Source: Curvularia sp. ZM96 (taxonomy: Eukaryota; Ascomycota; Dothideomycetes; Pleosporales; Pleosporaceae). From it: a DNA stretch of 64,000 nucleotides. The translations under genes and the position numbers were made by a program. Location: NCBI GenBank assembly GCA_022457065.1, contig JAJGBQ010000008.1, positions 992,001-1,056,000 on the forward strand, read 5' to 3'. Below are positions 42,095 to 52,505 of the stretch, piece after piece (within the stretch, counting starts at the first letter, position 1; each line of letters begins with the position of its first letter). The notes beneath the pieces were generated by a model, which ran no database searches, was not told where the DNA came from, and saw only the letters and a program-made list of their open reading frames with translations.

Positions 42095-43197
42095 CTAAAG
42101 AATTACCATAAATAGCCAAGGCGTTAAATTCCTCGCACGCATCCTCGTAGTGTTATTGCTAACAGAATTATCATTGTCATATTGATCAATAACATGGGTC
42201 TCAGTGTCGCCATGGGTAGCCTCGCAAGATTTTATTCTTGCTTTATAGACGCTGATACCGTGTACCTGCCAGCACAACGCCGATTTGCTGTCCAGCTCGT
42301 CATTACCGACTTCTTCAATAAGTGGTACAGAAGGGTAATTGACGTCTAGTTTCAATAGTAAAATACGGCCTGAGTGTACAAACAATCTGTTCGGCCGCTT
42401 CTCGGCAAGGCTGAGAGCTGGTGCCTCTTTTTTGCCCTTCCTGTGTTCCCTACCACCAAATGTGTCGGACAGAGTATATCTGGGCTTTCCCAACCTTCTC
42501 GCAATATATTCTACGTCTGCCTTGATGATAGGGTCCCCATCGTTCAGGAATGACAGGAATAGAGAGCGAGAAGACCGGATGTCTTCGCGTTTATGGCTCT
42601 GCAGCGGGTTGATGGATATTGGGGGGCATCCGAACAAAATGCAGTGTATGTTGGAAAAGTCCTTCGTGACAGTAATGAGCCGAGAAGTCGCTTTGGATAG
42701 GACGTGAGCATACAAGAGGCTTGCCGTGGCGGCTCCCGCGGAGTGGCCTGTGAACAAAAGCGTCGATTTGTCCTTGTAGTTGTCTAGACAAGTTGCTAGC
42801 GGGTCAATGAGCGACCTAGAAGCATTCAAAAAACCGCCGTGGCATGGGTTCTCCACTCCCTGAATCGCATCAGCGCGCAATCGACTTACAAGAAGACTCG
42901 TCTACAGACAAATAAACCTCTTGAATCATGAGGGCGGTTTTTGAGGTTTACTATCCAGTCTCTGACGCCCCTGGTGCCGGTGAGAGCTACCACAATGATC
43001 TTTCCGTGTAACTCCACCGTTCTCTGGCTGACAAGAGTTCTCTCGAGCGCATTGCATCGCTGTGCGCTAGACACAACTGCAGTGTTGTAGGCTTCTTCCG
43101 AACAGAGCACTGCCAGGCGAATCAGAGGCCAAGGTAAGTTTGGTCTATCTGCCGCATCAGCGACTTGCGCTCCTTGTTTTCCACATGAAGTCAACAT
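42095..43197 (-). CDS. Class 3 lipase-like alpha/beta hydrolase
   Basis: Exons 43197-42910 and 42859-42095 with a 50-bp intron (GTCTGT...TTCAG, phase 0) give 350 residues. A GTAAGT nearer the acceptor would leave a 30-base intron and the wrong phase. The nucleophile elbow TGHSAG lies at about residue 143, preceded by VVALTGTRGVRDWIVNLK (the strand and oxyanion region) and CHGGFL as in fungal Lipase_3 proteins. A DGDPI Asp and a late VHGISVY His are candidate triad members. The last residues are hydrophobic. An upstream in-frame-like ORF (43408-43157, LTGPLAHVHHDSALC) may be a first exon, but no junction fits. Expected activity: hydrolysis of acylglycerol or other esters. No signal peptide with the 43197 start. 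Confidence 0.75.
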
Positions 43198-43559
43198 ACC
43201 TATGCATAACGAGGCCCGCGCATATTAGTCCTGCAGACACGCACAAGGCTGAATCGTGATGTACATGTGCTAACGGTCCTGTCAGAGCGCAAACATTGGT
43301 GTTTTTTTTTTCCAGTGCTAGCGCCAAGCTCTTATTAAAGCGATTACTGTCATTCGTTTGACTCCGCTCATCGTTAGCTGTGAGCCACTTGTTGGAGACT
43401 AGCATCATCTACCCAAGCGCAGCCATATGTACAACAAGACCCTAATAAGCTGCGCTTCAGCTTATACAATTATTGCTTACAGGAGGTCGCTTCCTTTGCC
43501 TAAGAGTATGCTGGGCTGGCATAATCACCTAGTACAACTTGACGTACTCAATGCCTCTA

Positions 43560-43837
43560 CACTCTCATGCATTTGCAGCTTCCGCTTTGCACACGCGGCT
43601 TACTTGTCATCCCACGCGGGACATGGATCCGCCTGGCATACGCTTATCTGGAAAAGTCTTAGGCTCTATAGATATGACACATTGATTGGTCTGAGCGTCT
43701 GAAAGCAGATCGACTCATGGCATTGCTGGTAGAAACTAGTACTATCTGAGTAAGATTACTACTAAGCGATAGAGGCTTAGCGTGGGATTAAAGGTCGTCT
43801 GCTTACAGAAACCGGAAGCTGCAAGTGCATGAGAGTG
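43560..43837. mobile_element. MITE family B, full copy
   Basis: 278 bp, TA on both sides, ends CACTCTCATGCATTTGCAGC and GCTGCAAGTGCATGAGAGTG. Nearly identical to 26364-26630, with an extra TTGCTGGTAGA-like insertion near 43722. It lies about 150 bp upstream of the possible first lipase exon, in that gene's promoter area. Confidence 0.9.
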
Positions 43838-44234
43838 TACCCGTGGAGGTCAATGGTATGTTAGCTTCTACAATCACGTTACCAGTATCCTATGCTGCTA
43901 CTATCGTAAGCCACTTCACTTTGTCAGCAATCAACAACAAGTCACTGAACCAATCTTTTGGGAGAAAGAGTCACCTTGTAACCCATTTGTATGTGGAGAG
44001 TCTATCCATTGGGCTATTTGCGTTCTGTTTCTGTCGACAAGCGCGAAAGGCATGCATATGTTGCCATAATACTATAGAGAAAAACCACATTGAATAAAAG
44101 AAACCACACCGCATGACCGTGGTATCGAGGACACTGTCTGAGCAGGAATGAGTGTGTAAGTATCATGCGTCCCAACCACACCATGCATAGAGCGGCAATT
44201 GTTCAGGTATGGCAAGCCTGGGCATGAAGGATTG
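43838..44234. other. Intergenic, nothing recognised
   Basis: About 400 bp; a 90-codon ORF starts in the MITE end and has no supported function. Confidence 0.4.
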
Positions 44235-45111
44235 TTAACTGTTGATTGTGGGACGGTCGATGGGTCCAAACACCCAATCTGGAATGATGGTTAGCCTACT
44301 GCATCGTCCACAGACTGGTCATTGTGTTTGGATTTGACTCACATTGGGCAGCGTACTTCACTTCGAAACTGCCTTGTCGACCTTGGCAATTCACTGGTCC
44401 CTTTCCGCCGGCTGTTTCGAGGCGATATACGGAATCGACACTCCCGATAGAAGGACCGGCGTCGGCGAGGCGGAGCCAAGGAACTGCCCCCTCTTGATGC
44501 AGCCCGGAATAGGCCGATCTAGGGGCATTTGTTTCTTCAACCTTTTTAACCTGGGCAATGGGGTAGGGTGACTGAGAGAGCTGGTCAAAAGCAAAGACAG
44601 GTAAGCTTGTGCCATTAAAAACCCCAAAAAAGTGGTGTCCAACCACCCTATCAAAGTCTTCCAGCCTTAAATAGCTTTCTAACGCTTTTGGATGGGTGCT
44701 CAAACGAAGGGCTAACGCAGATATCGCTGGAAGCTTCCATTCTGCGGCCAGCAAGTTGGTGCTAAGCTTACTGCCGATGTCGTAAAGAACGGCTTTGATA
44801 ATGTCAGCAGTATACTCATTGCCGTGCAAGCTTGGACTACCTGTGGCGCCTGTGCTGCTGGGCGCAGCAAGCTCGTCGCCATTCGCACATGTGTAATTCT
44901 GAGTCCCTAGCCCCAGCACAACGTACTTGAGCTGACCAGCTGGAGCTGCAAGGGAACTCTGAGGCATCATGCCGGCAAGTTTGTCGACAGCGTTTGCGGA
45001 TGTGTGCGTGGGTACATTGTACTTGTCTATGGTCAGAGCATGAGCAGAGCCACCAAAGGAAGCGGAAAGTAAACTAGTCCATATGAACCACGCGGAAAAG
45101 ATGGCGAGCAT
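44235..45111 (-). CDS. Secreted DUF3455-family protein
   Basis: Exons 45111-44343 and 44278-44235 with a 64-bp intron (GTGAGT...TTCCAG, phase 1) give 270 residues and rebuild the end as YAAQYWVFGPIDRPTINS; without splicing the frame would end in an unrelated tail. Residues 1-25 are a signal peptide (MLAIFSAWFIWTSLLSASFGGSAHA). The family block VVLGLGTQNYTCANG is at about 65-79, the GHHFF motif at about 156-160, and WLRL...SVYRLETAGG near 212-235 precedes a Cys. DUF3455 proteins are extracellular fungal proteins of unknown role. It stands alone here. Confidence 0.88.
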
Positions 45112-45795
45112 TCTGCAGCAAATCTAAGAGCTTTTCGGCAGCTGTTCGGCAGATTGTCGAATTGCCCAACCTTGTTTGCAGGAGTTGAGGTGCTATAAGT
45201 TCATGTCCTCTCCGTATAACGCGAAAAAGCTATAGAAAATTGAGGATGATCAGTCAACTAGCATCCTTGCGACATAAGCCGCTTACATGCGATTGCCAGA
45301 GCGAAGCTAGTCATTAATTTACTCTATAAACTTGCAGCGACGAACGACGAAAAGGCAAATAAGTTGTATCCATATGATTCCGATGTAACTTAAGTAATCA
45401 GTTCAACATTGATATAGGAATACGGAGCTTGCGGCTACCGCCAAAGCATAAAATTGCGTGTAGGCCTTGGTACTAATCACGGCGAAAGTGTCACGCACAA
45501 AAGGCATTGAGATTCTAACCAGCCTTTATTTTCCTATCACGCATTGCGTCACAAGTCTCATAATAGTAGTTTCAAGTCTATGGTGAGACCATATCTGTAC
45601 GTCATCACTGTAAATCTCTGAAGAAAATAGTTATGCTTCTCTTGTAACATGAATACCACATTGTGCACACGGAATCATGGTGAAATAATTAGACTCCATA
45701 GCTCTTCTCCCCCTACGTCATCAGGTCATATTTTGATGCTACCACCACACGTAGCACTGAGAGCCTCGAGTTCGCTGCCTATAGCACGGCATTGG
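45112..45795. other. Intergenic, nothing recognised
   Basis: About 680 bp between the DUF3455 start and the WD40 fragment's 3' end. Confidence 0.4.
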
Positions 45796-46377
45796 CTAAT
45801 CTTGTTTGCCCTTCCGGGTTTGTATGCACTCTGTACTGTCCAAATCCCAAACCTTCATCATGCTGTCGCAAGATGCAGACACTAGTTGATTTGAGTCCGT
45901 TGAGAAAGTTACAGAGGTAACGTCGTTAATGTGGCCGCGCAAGATCCGTATGCACTGGCCGGTCTTCATGTCCCAAAGTCTGACGGTCCTGTCGCAAGAT
46001 GCTGACGCCAACTGATCCAAGCTAGGTGAAAATGCCACAGAGGTAACGCAGTCCTTGTGGCCCTCCAAAGTTTGCACGCATTCCAAACTCTGCATATCCC
46101 AGATTTTTATTGTATTGTCACACGACGCGGAGACTAGCGTTTTCGAGCCAGGTAAAAAAAGTACATCATTAACACAGCCTTCGTGACCTAGAAATGTGTG
46201 CCAGTACTCGCCACTAGATGCTTCCCATAATTTGACAGTTTCATCACATGATGCGGAAGCTAGAAACTTTGAGTCATGTGAAAAGACTACAGAGTTGACG
46301 CGGTCGCTGTGCCCCGCAAGAGTTAGCGGAGACATGTCATCGTTTTGACACTGAATATGAGGCAAGAGGATCCTCAT
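45796..46377 (-). CDS. WD40-repeat protein fragment (NWD/HET-E-like)
   Basis: 193 residues holding four consecutive WD40 units of about 42 residues. Each has a GH-x-D/C-x-V-x-SV start and the same LASASCD-x-TVKLWD end, so the units are strikingly alike, as in high-identity WD arrays of fungal NACHT-WD proteins. Upstream on the same strand (46672-46403) a weak, stop-broken stretch (APFPLCPHHMAFCIVSNTHKEF) resembles the linker that precedes the WD array in those proteins, so this is probably the remnant of a longer NLR-like gene. A propeller usually needs seven blades; four cannot close. The last unit degenerates into KGKQD and stop. Confidence 0.7.
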   Translation of the reverse strand: MRILLPHIQCQNDDMSPLTLAGHSDRVNSVVFSHDSKFLASASCDETVKLWEASSGEYWHTFLGHEGCVNDVLFLPGSKTLVSASCDNTIKIWDMQSLECVQTLEGHKDCVTSVAFSPSLDQLASASCDRTVRLWDMKTGQCIRILRGHINDVTSVTFSTDSNQLVSASCDSMMKVWDLDSTECIQTRKGKQD

Positions 46378-46672
46378 CTCGTATAAGCTGCTAGAAACGA
46401 TGCTAGACCCACTGAATAAATTCCTTGTGGGTATTCGACACGATGCAAAACGCCATATGATGAGGACACAATGGAAAAGGAGCCAACATTATATGCTTGG
46501 TGATGATTAGATGAAGCCGCCTCATGGCACACGGGAAACGAATTGCTGATCCAATAGCCTGGTAATCGTCTTCGAAAAGGGACAGATGTCTGTCATCAAA
46601 GCTCGAAACCACCGCTAAGAATGCTAAGACATACCTACACAAGGAGGGTAGAGCCAGGCACGCGAAACGCAC

Positions 46673-47869
46673 ATGTCGTCAGCACATTGTAATAGTCACC
46701 CTCTACACGGATTTGCGCATCATGCAAGTGTGATGTAAGATTCTTGCTCACATCTAGGCAAATGTGGGCTGTTCTCTAGGCTCCATGCTAATCCGTTTCT
46801 TAACCATTTGTCAGTCGAACCTAAACTTTATTGTTGCAATCCATTTCGACCATGGGCTCATTGCAGATGCTGTGTGTCAAGGTACTAAGTTATGGGTCTA
46901 CTTTGATTTAGCAAAGTGCCTTGACAGATACTCTGAAACTCGTAGAACTCCTGCTTCACAAGCATGCTGGAGACTCCTCCACATTCCAGCCTACATCGTC
47001 CTTGTTCACAACTCACTTTTCAATAACACCCGTCAGCGCATGAATGTCTTTCATCTTGTTTATGACGCCAAATTTTATCCTGACTTTGCCAACTAGTTTC
47101 TCATCTATCTATGATATCGATATCTGAAATACAGTGGATTCAAGATTCATATGCAGCTTTAAGCCAAGAGGGGTCAGTCTCCAGCGCGGTAGCTTCACTA
47201 ACTGAGTGACAGTGACTACCGGCACGAACATGTATCGTGTTCTTTTCAAGTATCTTTGCGACTTGCCAGCACAACACCCTAACCATGTACCATGGCGATC
47301 CATGAATTCCAGGGGAAGAATAGGACCTTGGCTCTTTGCATCGCTAGAGAAGGATGAGCCTGCCGTGTAAAACTGTGTCGAACCCATGCTATTCGTTCAT
47401 TAGATTTATGAGCTAGCCATATTACATGTGTAACCAGTTGCGTAGAATAGGTAATTTCCGTTCTAAGGGCATGAGAGCTTGCATATTGTCTTTTAGTCTC
47501 ACTGTGGAAAGGCTTACCGCCCTCTTTTGCTAAGCACTAACTATCGTGTCAGATCTGTCTTCGCAGAGAAGCTCCTACCCGCAGAGTGCACCCCTGTCAA
47601 ACAACGTCATCCAATGACAGCTGTACACATGCGGCCTTCATGAGCAGGTCGCATGATTAAGCCTAAGAAAGTATTTATGATTCATGGTCAAAGCTGCGCA
47701 CCTTGGCTCGTTTGCAAGATAAACGTGCCTCGCTGCACCATAGTGACTGTCCTATACAAAGCTGCAACGGACACTCAAGGGTCTTAATATTGTCACTACT
47801 GTATACTAAGAGTACTTGTGCAGAGGAAATGTCACGGAGTAAGATGCTCTACTTTTGGTACTGAACGTT
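46673..47869. other. Intergenic, no gene supported
   Basis: About 1.2 kb. ORFs 46764-47096 (plus, 110 codons) and 47109-47387 (minus, 92 codons) show no recognisable domain. Either could be decayed 5' sequence of the NLR-like gene, without evidence. Confidence 0.35.
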
Positions 47870-47907
47870 GCTAATATGCGGGAGATGTACAAATACGTAG
47901 GGGACGC

Positions 47908-48135
47908 TTGCGCAAAGTCCCAGAAGGGCCTAAAGAAGTTTTGAAACGGATGCGAATGAGCACCTGGGAAAACAGCCAGCCAAGAATAAACAAGATATAT
48001 GAGGATGCTAGCGGATGGATGGGCGAGGTGACCTGGCAGGACTCAAAAGTTAACAGATACCCAGTAAAAATTCTGTACATGAAATGCCCACGAAAGGTTG
48101 GTAGTGCGAATTCCAAGATGTGGCTGCTGGCTTAA
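47908..48135 (+). pseudogene. Chromo-shadow-like ORF, 75 residues
   Basis: The ORF contains MSTWENSQPRINKIYEDASG followed by WMGEVTWQD and YPVKILYMKCPRKV. The spacing W-E ... VTW-x(9)-YP-x-K-x(3)-KCP-x-K resembles the chromo shadow domain of HP1-like proteins, where CPQKML-x-FYE normally follows; here the sequence departs after CPRKV and stops. There is no chromodomain upstream. It is probably a fragment, and the assignment rests on pattern alone. Confidence 0.35.
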
Positions 48136-48641
48136 CACGATCAGGTTTTTTCTTACTATGAGAATGAGATCCGTAGATTAAGATCCGAGCGAATAGGCGC
48201 AAAACAACTGTCACAAAATCATGCGCAGAAGCCGACGATAGAGACAAATACGCCACAGCCTTCAACTATCGCTAAAAACATCCCACAAATGCAGAGCACC
48301 GGAGGCAATCATGTATGGACATAGGAATGAGAGACAAACTCACGCCCTCAATCCAAGCGAAAACCATCTCTCAGGAGCATAGGTGCAACCTAACCAGTTC
48401 GTGTCGTTGAGTGTTTTTATGCACCAAGGTTAAAGGCATGTAAAAGAGACTGCTGTGAACTCTGCCAGCACGTATTTGTTGCATAATCAACTAGGGGCTT
48501 CTTTTGTAGTCTGTCTGGGGACATCACTATAAGCTCTTCCAGCGATTTGACGCCATAAACTCGAATTACGGAGTTAGAAGAATGAAACCTTAGTGTTCAT
48601 ACTACCTCAGCTTGTAGCAAGTCATATATTCTAAGAAACTC
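48136..48641. other. Intergenic, nothing recognised
   Basis: About 500 bp between 3' ends. Confidence 0.4.
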
Positions 48642-49982
48642 TTAAATTTTCGCTCTCAACTGAAGCCCCCATCCTCTCAGCCACGTAGCCAACAAATCCA
48701 CGTCGATTGGGCTGACGGGAGGCAATATTTCTTTCGCTTGGGCGTTCTCGTATAGCATGCTTGTCTCTCTGCCGCTCCCCTGGGTACTCATAAAGCCATG
48801 TATTTTCAAGTCACCCTGGTTCATTCTTCCAAGCCAGTCGGGCAAATCAAGTGACTGAGCCGGAATGCCATACCTTGTATGCAACACTCCATGCAGTAGA
48901 TTCCAGCTGGCGGGATGAGGATGCACCATGTTAAATACTTGCAAATCGTCTGACGTGTGTGGGCGCTTGATACAGTTTGCTATCCCTTGCGCGAGCACAT
49001 CCACTGGGATCCAATCCAAGGGTTGCACGTACTTCGGAAACGCACCGATTTTTACCGATGATTGTATGATAGAGTATAGCCAACCCTGCCGCGGCCATGT
49101 GCAGTGGTTTGCGCTCATCGGTCCACCGATCTGGCCCGCACGCAGTATGTTGACGCTAAGTTTTGTGATTTTATGCGCTTTTGCAAGCAGCTGCTCTGCA
49201 ACGTATTTCGACTGGCCATACCCAGTTGGCATTGCACTATCACAATACCATACCACCTCTTCCGGAATGATGGGCTGGTCGGGGTGTCGAAGCGGCCAGT
49301 CCCCTACAGCACAAACCGAAGAGATGAATGTGATTCGAGGAAAGCCGTCGGCAGAGGCAAGGAGATCCACGACTTTACGTAGGCCTTTCAATAGACACTC
49401 AAAAGAACCAAGAGGTTTGCCCCAGTTCGCGTCCCAGGCGTTGAAGATTAGTTCGTTCATGTGCGGTATTGAATCTGCAATGGGGTCGTGGTGCGACTCT
49501 TTCACGTTGCTCATGATGCCAGTGACGAAGAACTTCAAACGTTGTCGTGCGGACGATATATCCCCCATGATGGTCTGCAATGCTGAAATAGTGCGCCGCT
49601 CACCTCCATCGCTGCGATTGAAGCAAACAACTTCGGACTCGGGGTATTCTCGCAGCAGAGACGTAACGATGTACGGTCCAAGAAAGCCACTGGATCCCAC
49701 GACAGCGATGACTTTTGGGGTTGAGGAATGTCGTATCGGTTTTCTGGCTTTCTGTGGCGAAAAGGCCGAGTAGTGATCTATCATCTGCTGCATTCCTGAG
49801 ACTTTGGTGTTTTCGGGGCATTCTTCTCTGTGCACAAGCTGCGGGGGCTTGCACAGAGTCATGGTCATAGAGGACACCGACGCCCAGCCCGTTTTCACTT
49901 CTTGTTCGATTCGCTGATCCAGTACGAGCTTGGTGTTGTGTGGTTGGGGGAATATAGTGTCTACCTCGCTGATGTTCAACAT
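48642..49982 (-). CDS. Stand-alone thioester-reductase (NAD_binding_4) domain, remnant of an NRPS-like enzyme
   Basis: An intact ORF of 446 residues from ATG 49982. The reductase domain starts about residue 90 with VIAVVGSSGFLG (Rossmann glycines), continues through FNAWDANWGKPL, ITFISSVCAVG and TGYGQSKYVAEQLL (catalytic Tyr/Lys near 256-260), then ILRAGQIGGP and WIPVDVLA, as in R domains of A-T-R reductases. The first ~75 residues look like the linker after a carrier domain (MQQMIDHYSAF), but neither adenylation nor carrier domain is present upstream (49983-50774). The enzyme could reduce a carrier-bound acyl group supplied in trans or be a relic. It shares fold but not close sequence with the R domain of the 6480-9704 enzyme. 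Confidence 0.8.
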   Translation of the reverse strand: MLNISEVDTIFPQPHNTKLVLDQRIEQEVKTGWASVSSMTMTLCKPPQLVHREECPENTKVSGMQQMIDHYSAFSPQKARKPIRHSSTPKVIAVVGSSGFLGPYIVTSLLREYPESEVVCFNRSDGGERRTISALQTIMGDISSARQRLKFFVTGIMSNVKESHHDPIADSIPHMNELIFNAWDANWGKPLGSFECLLKGLRKVVDLLASADGFPRITFISSVCAVGDWPLRHPDQPIIPEEVVWYCDSAMPTGYGQSKYVAEQLLAKAHKITKLSVNILRAGQIGGPMSANHCTWPRQGWLYSIIQSSVKIGAFPKYVQPLDWIPVDVLAQGIANCIKRPHTSDDLQVFNMVHPHPASWNLLHGVLHTRYGIPAQSLDLPDWLGRMNQGDLKIHGFMSTQGSGRETSMLYENAQAKEILPPVSPIDVDLLATWLRGWGLQLRAKI

Positions 49983-50774
49983 TTAGTCGGCATATAGTAG
50001 GGAGAGTTGGAGTTCTCTGGTTCCTGATCTAGACCAATCTTGGTGTACGTACAGATCGCTACATATAACCGGAACACATTAAAGCCAATAGACGGGAGTT
50101 TCCTGAGTGGATTGATACTGATTACGATACTCTCCAAGTGATTTTTAAGCGCATTGTACTTCAATGCGTATCGATTGAGCGAAGCTATGATCAGTGTCTA
50201 TAAGCACTACGTAAAACAGAATTCTCGGTAATAAGATGATCCCTCCACCCATCCCAAGATCCCCTCGAAGTTGGGCTGCTGAACGGCCACTCTCACTTCG
50301 CAAGCATCTATCCGGCCTTGAACTCGTATATATCGTCAGCAGGTTTGAACTTTCTATATCGCTACAGCATCTTAGTGATGACTTTGTCCCTCTTTGCGAA
50401 ATTGCAAACCATTGTAGATCAAACTATGCCGACATGAATATTATTCACCGTGTGGAGAACAAGTGTAAGCACTTACACGTGCAAAAGAATGAAGTGCGAG
50501 GGCTATGCACAAGGTAACTAGTGTGAACAGGGTTTGGTATGATAGCTTACAAAAGGGCTATCGCGGGGCCATGTCAGCTAAACAATATAGGTACTGGATA
50601 TTGCTCGCTACTCGAGCCTAGAAGACCCGAATCAGGGCGTAACCAACCGCTCTATACTATTGGTGTATCTGAATGTTCTTCTCCTATCTTACCGGCTTCC
50701 GTACAAGGGAACTACTCCGGTACGGAATATGTTTAACTCGCTCATGCGAGTACCGGCCAGATGGTGTGTGCGAT
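49983..50774. other. Intergenic, no A or T domain found
   Basis: About 790 bp upstream of the R-domain gene. Short ORFs (62-93 codons) show no adenylation core motifs on the minus strand. Confidence 0.45.
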
Positions 50775-51911
50775 CTAGGCAATAGTGATTCTCCCGCCCA
50801 TGGTGCTAAAGTTGGCTATTTCGAGGAAAAGCCGTATATTCGGTACTTGCGTGGAATCGATTGCTGCGCGTGAATTTGAATCAACGCCAAGTGAAGGTGT
50901 TCTATAGTGTGCGACCAGTTGGCGCGAAGTAACTTCGTCGCCTAAAAACTGAGCCAGGGGGGCTGTTTCCAAAGTTTGTACACCCGCAGCTGTGAGCGAC
51001 CATTTCCTCAATCGACAACGTCCTGCACATAGAGGAAATAGCTTGCTCAGTGTCAATATGAGACCTAGTGAACTGAGCAAAGCGTTGTGTGCTGCACCAC
51101 GAAGCTTTCTTTTATTACACATCGCAATGAACGTTGGTTTTAGAGGAAAACGTGGTAGCGACACGAGCAGTAGATTTGCTCTAATTGTCCGCAGCACATC
51201 CAGTGGTGTTAGCCTGACTTCTTTGCAAAGACGGTCGCGCAAAGAAGGCACATACACCCACAAATCAACCGTACGATCGGGAACATCGTCTATCTTATAC
51301 CAGAATCCCTTTGCAGGATTTGTAGATGCTTGCATTGGCGCGCTGAAACTCATAAGAAAGTCTCCCTTCGCATCCGTGTCTGAAACAGCGCGAACGCGGC
51401 CCAGTTGATATTTGTCACAGTGAAACCGTACAAGGTTAGGACGTCCTGTAGTGCTGAATTCGACTAATGAGTCGAGCGTCGTCGCTGTCGGTGTGAATAC
51501 TGGAAACGTGCCCAGTAGGTAGATTGTGAGCCTTCTGTTCCCATGAGAATTCAGATAACGTTCTGTCGCGTGTAATCGCTGCTCGAGTGAATAAGCGCCG
51601 TCTCCAAGCAACGTCAGTTTCATGCCTTCTCGTGAAAGCCTTTCAACCGCAGGCACATCCCACACCAAATCTCGGATCGGGTTTAGATATTTTTCTTTTT
51701 CTTTCTCAGTCAAGACGCACAAATTTAAGTGAACTAACTTTGCGGCGTCGAAGGCGGACACACTGTCCAAGATTCTTCTTCGAATTGGTGGAAGATAGAG
51801 AAGGTACCCAAGAGACGCAAAGCTTCTCTCCATAGCGCTACTCGCGATATCTTTTTGTCCACGAGTGTCGGCAAATATCTTATCATACAGACATTGCAGT
51901 GATGGACGCAT
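50775..51911 (-). CDS. F-box-like hypothetical protein
   Basis: An intact ORF of 378 residues from ATG 51911. Residues 33-65 (GYLLYLPPIRRRILDSVSAFDAAKLVHLNLCVLTEKEKEKYL) follow the F-box pattern LP-x(4)-I-x(3)-L-x(2)-F-x-L, slightly divergent. The rest has the mixed alpha/beta look of fungal F-box C-terminal regions (LTIYLLGTFPVFTPTATTLD, DVPDRTVDLWVYVPSLRD). F-box proteins recruit substrates to SCF ubiquitin ligases; that role is inference. No signal peptide. Confidence 0.6.
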   Translation of the reverse strand: MRPSLQCLYDKIFADTRGQKDIASSAMERSFASLGYLLYLPPIRRRILDSVSAFDAAKLVHLNLCVLTEKEKEKYLNPIRDLVWDVPAVERLSREGMKLTLLGDGAYSLEQRLHATERYLNSHGNRRLTIYLLGTFPVFTPTATTLDSLVEFSTTGRPNLVRFHCDKYQLGRVRAVSDTDAKGDFLMSFSAPMQASTNPAKGFWYKIDDVPDRTVDLWVYVPSLRDRLCKEVRLTPLDVLRTIRANLLLVSLPRFPLKPTFIAMCNKRKLRGAAHNALLSSLGLILTLSKLFPLCAGRCRLRKWSLTAAGVQTLETAPLAQFLGDEVTSRQLVAHYRTPSLGVDSNSRAAIDSTQVPNIRLFLEIANFSTMGGRITIA

Positions 51912-52505
51912 ATCGAAAAATGCAGACAGAAGGAGGCTGTAGCTTACTAGTAAGTGAATGCAGCCCGGATATCTCTGTCAGGTTTTCTGGACTGGCGATG
52001 GGGTAGCTAAATCAAGCCCAGGACATCCGCTGAAGTTGAGCAAGCGCTCAGCGCAGGATATCATGTGTCCAAAGCCACGCTCTTGTGCTAAGACCGTGAA
52101 ACCTCCAGCAGGAAGCAGACTGTGGCTTCCTCATCCTATGTGTATCCGCTGACGAAAGTGTCATCAGGAAACAGTGAATCGCCGGTTAATTCCGTATGTG
52201 AGGGAGTCGACAGTACTGGCATTCGGTGGGGCTGGCATCTAGTCCAAGTGCTGCTGTGCGAAATAGTAGGCATTACTTGTGTGATTGTGTTGCCCTTTTT
52301 CCTCACAGTCATCATGAACGAGAAATCTGAAGCTCAGACGAGCTTTCCATCCAGCTTGCTGCAGATGGTGATGATGATGATGATGATGGTGATGATGGTG
52401 ATGATGATGTGCTCGCTTCCTGACTGCAATCTTTATCTCGCATTCGTCGCACACATCCTGCAAGAGTATGCAAATCCATAGTTCGCACGAGCACAGCCAT
52501 CGCAG
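51912..52505. other. Intergenic between the F-box-like and FAD oxidase genes
   Basis: Contains a GAT-type microsatellite. Overlapping ORFs here, with poly-Met or poly-His runs, result from that repeat. Confidence 0.45.
52366..52410. repeat. GAT/ATG trinucleotide microsatellite
   Basis: About 45 bp of GATGGTGATGAT-type repeats. Confidence 0.9.

Noticed and set aside
42339..42707. 122-codon plus ORF
   Set aside because: Shadow of the lipase-like coding region.
42860..42889. 30-base intron from the GTAAGT donor in the lipase gene
   Set aside because: Too short and gives the wrong phase; the 50-base GTCTGT intron keeps the frame.
43427..43702. 91-codon plus ORF
   Set aside because: Mostly MITE family B sequence, and the same peptide appears in the 26364 copy.
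48928..49773. 281-codon plus ORF
   Set aside because: Antisense to the reductase-domain gene, which has all expected motifs on the minus strand.
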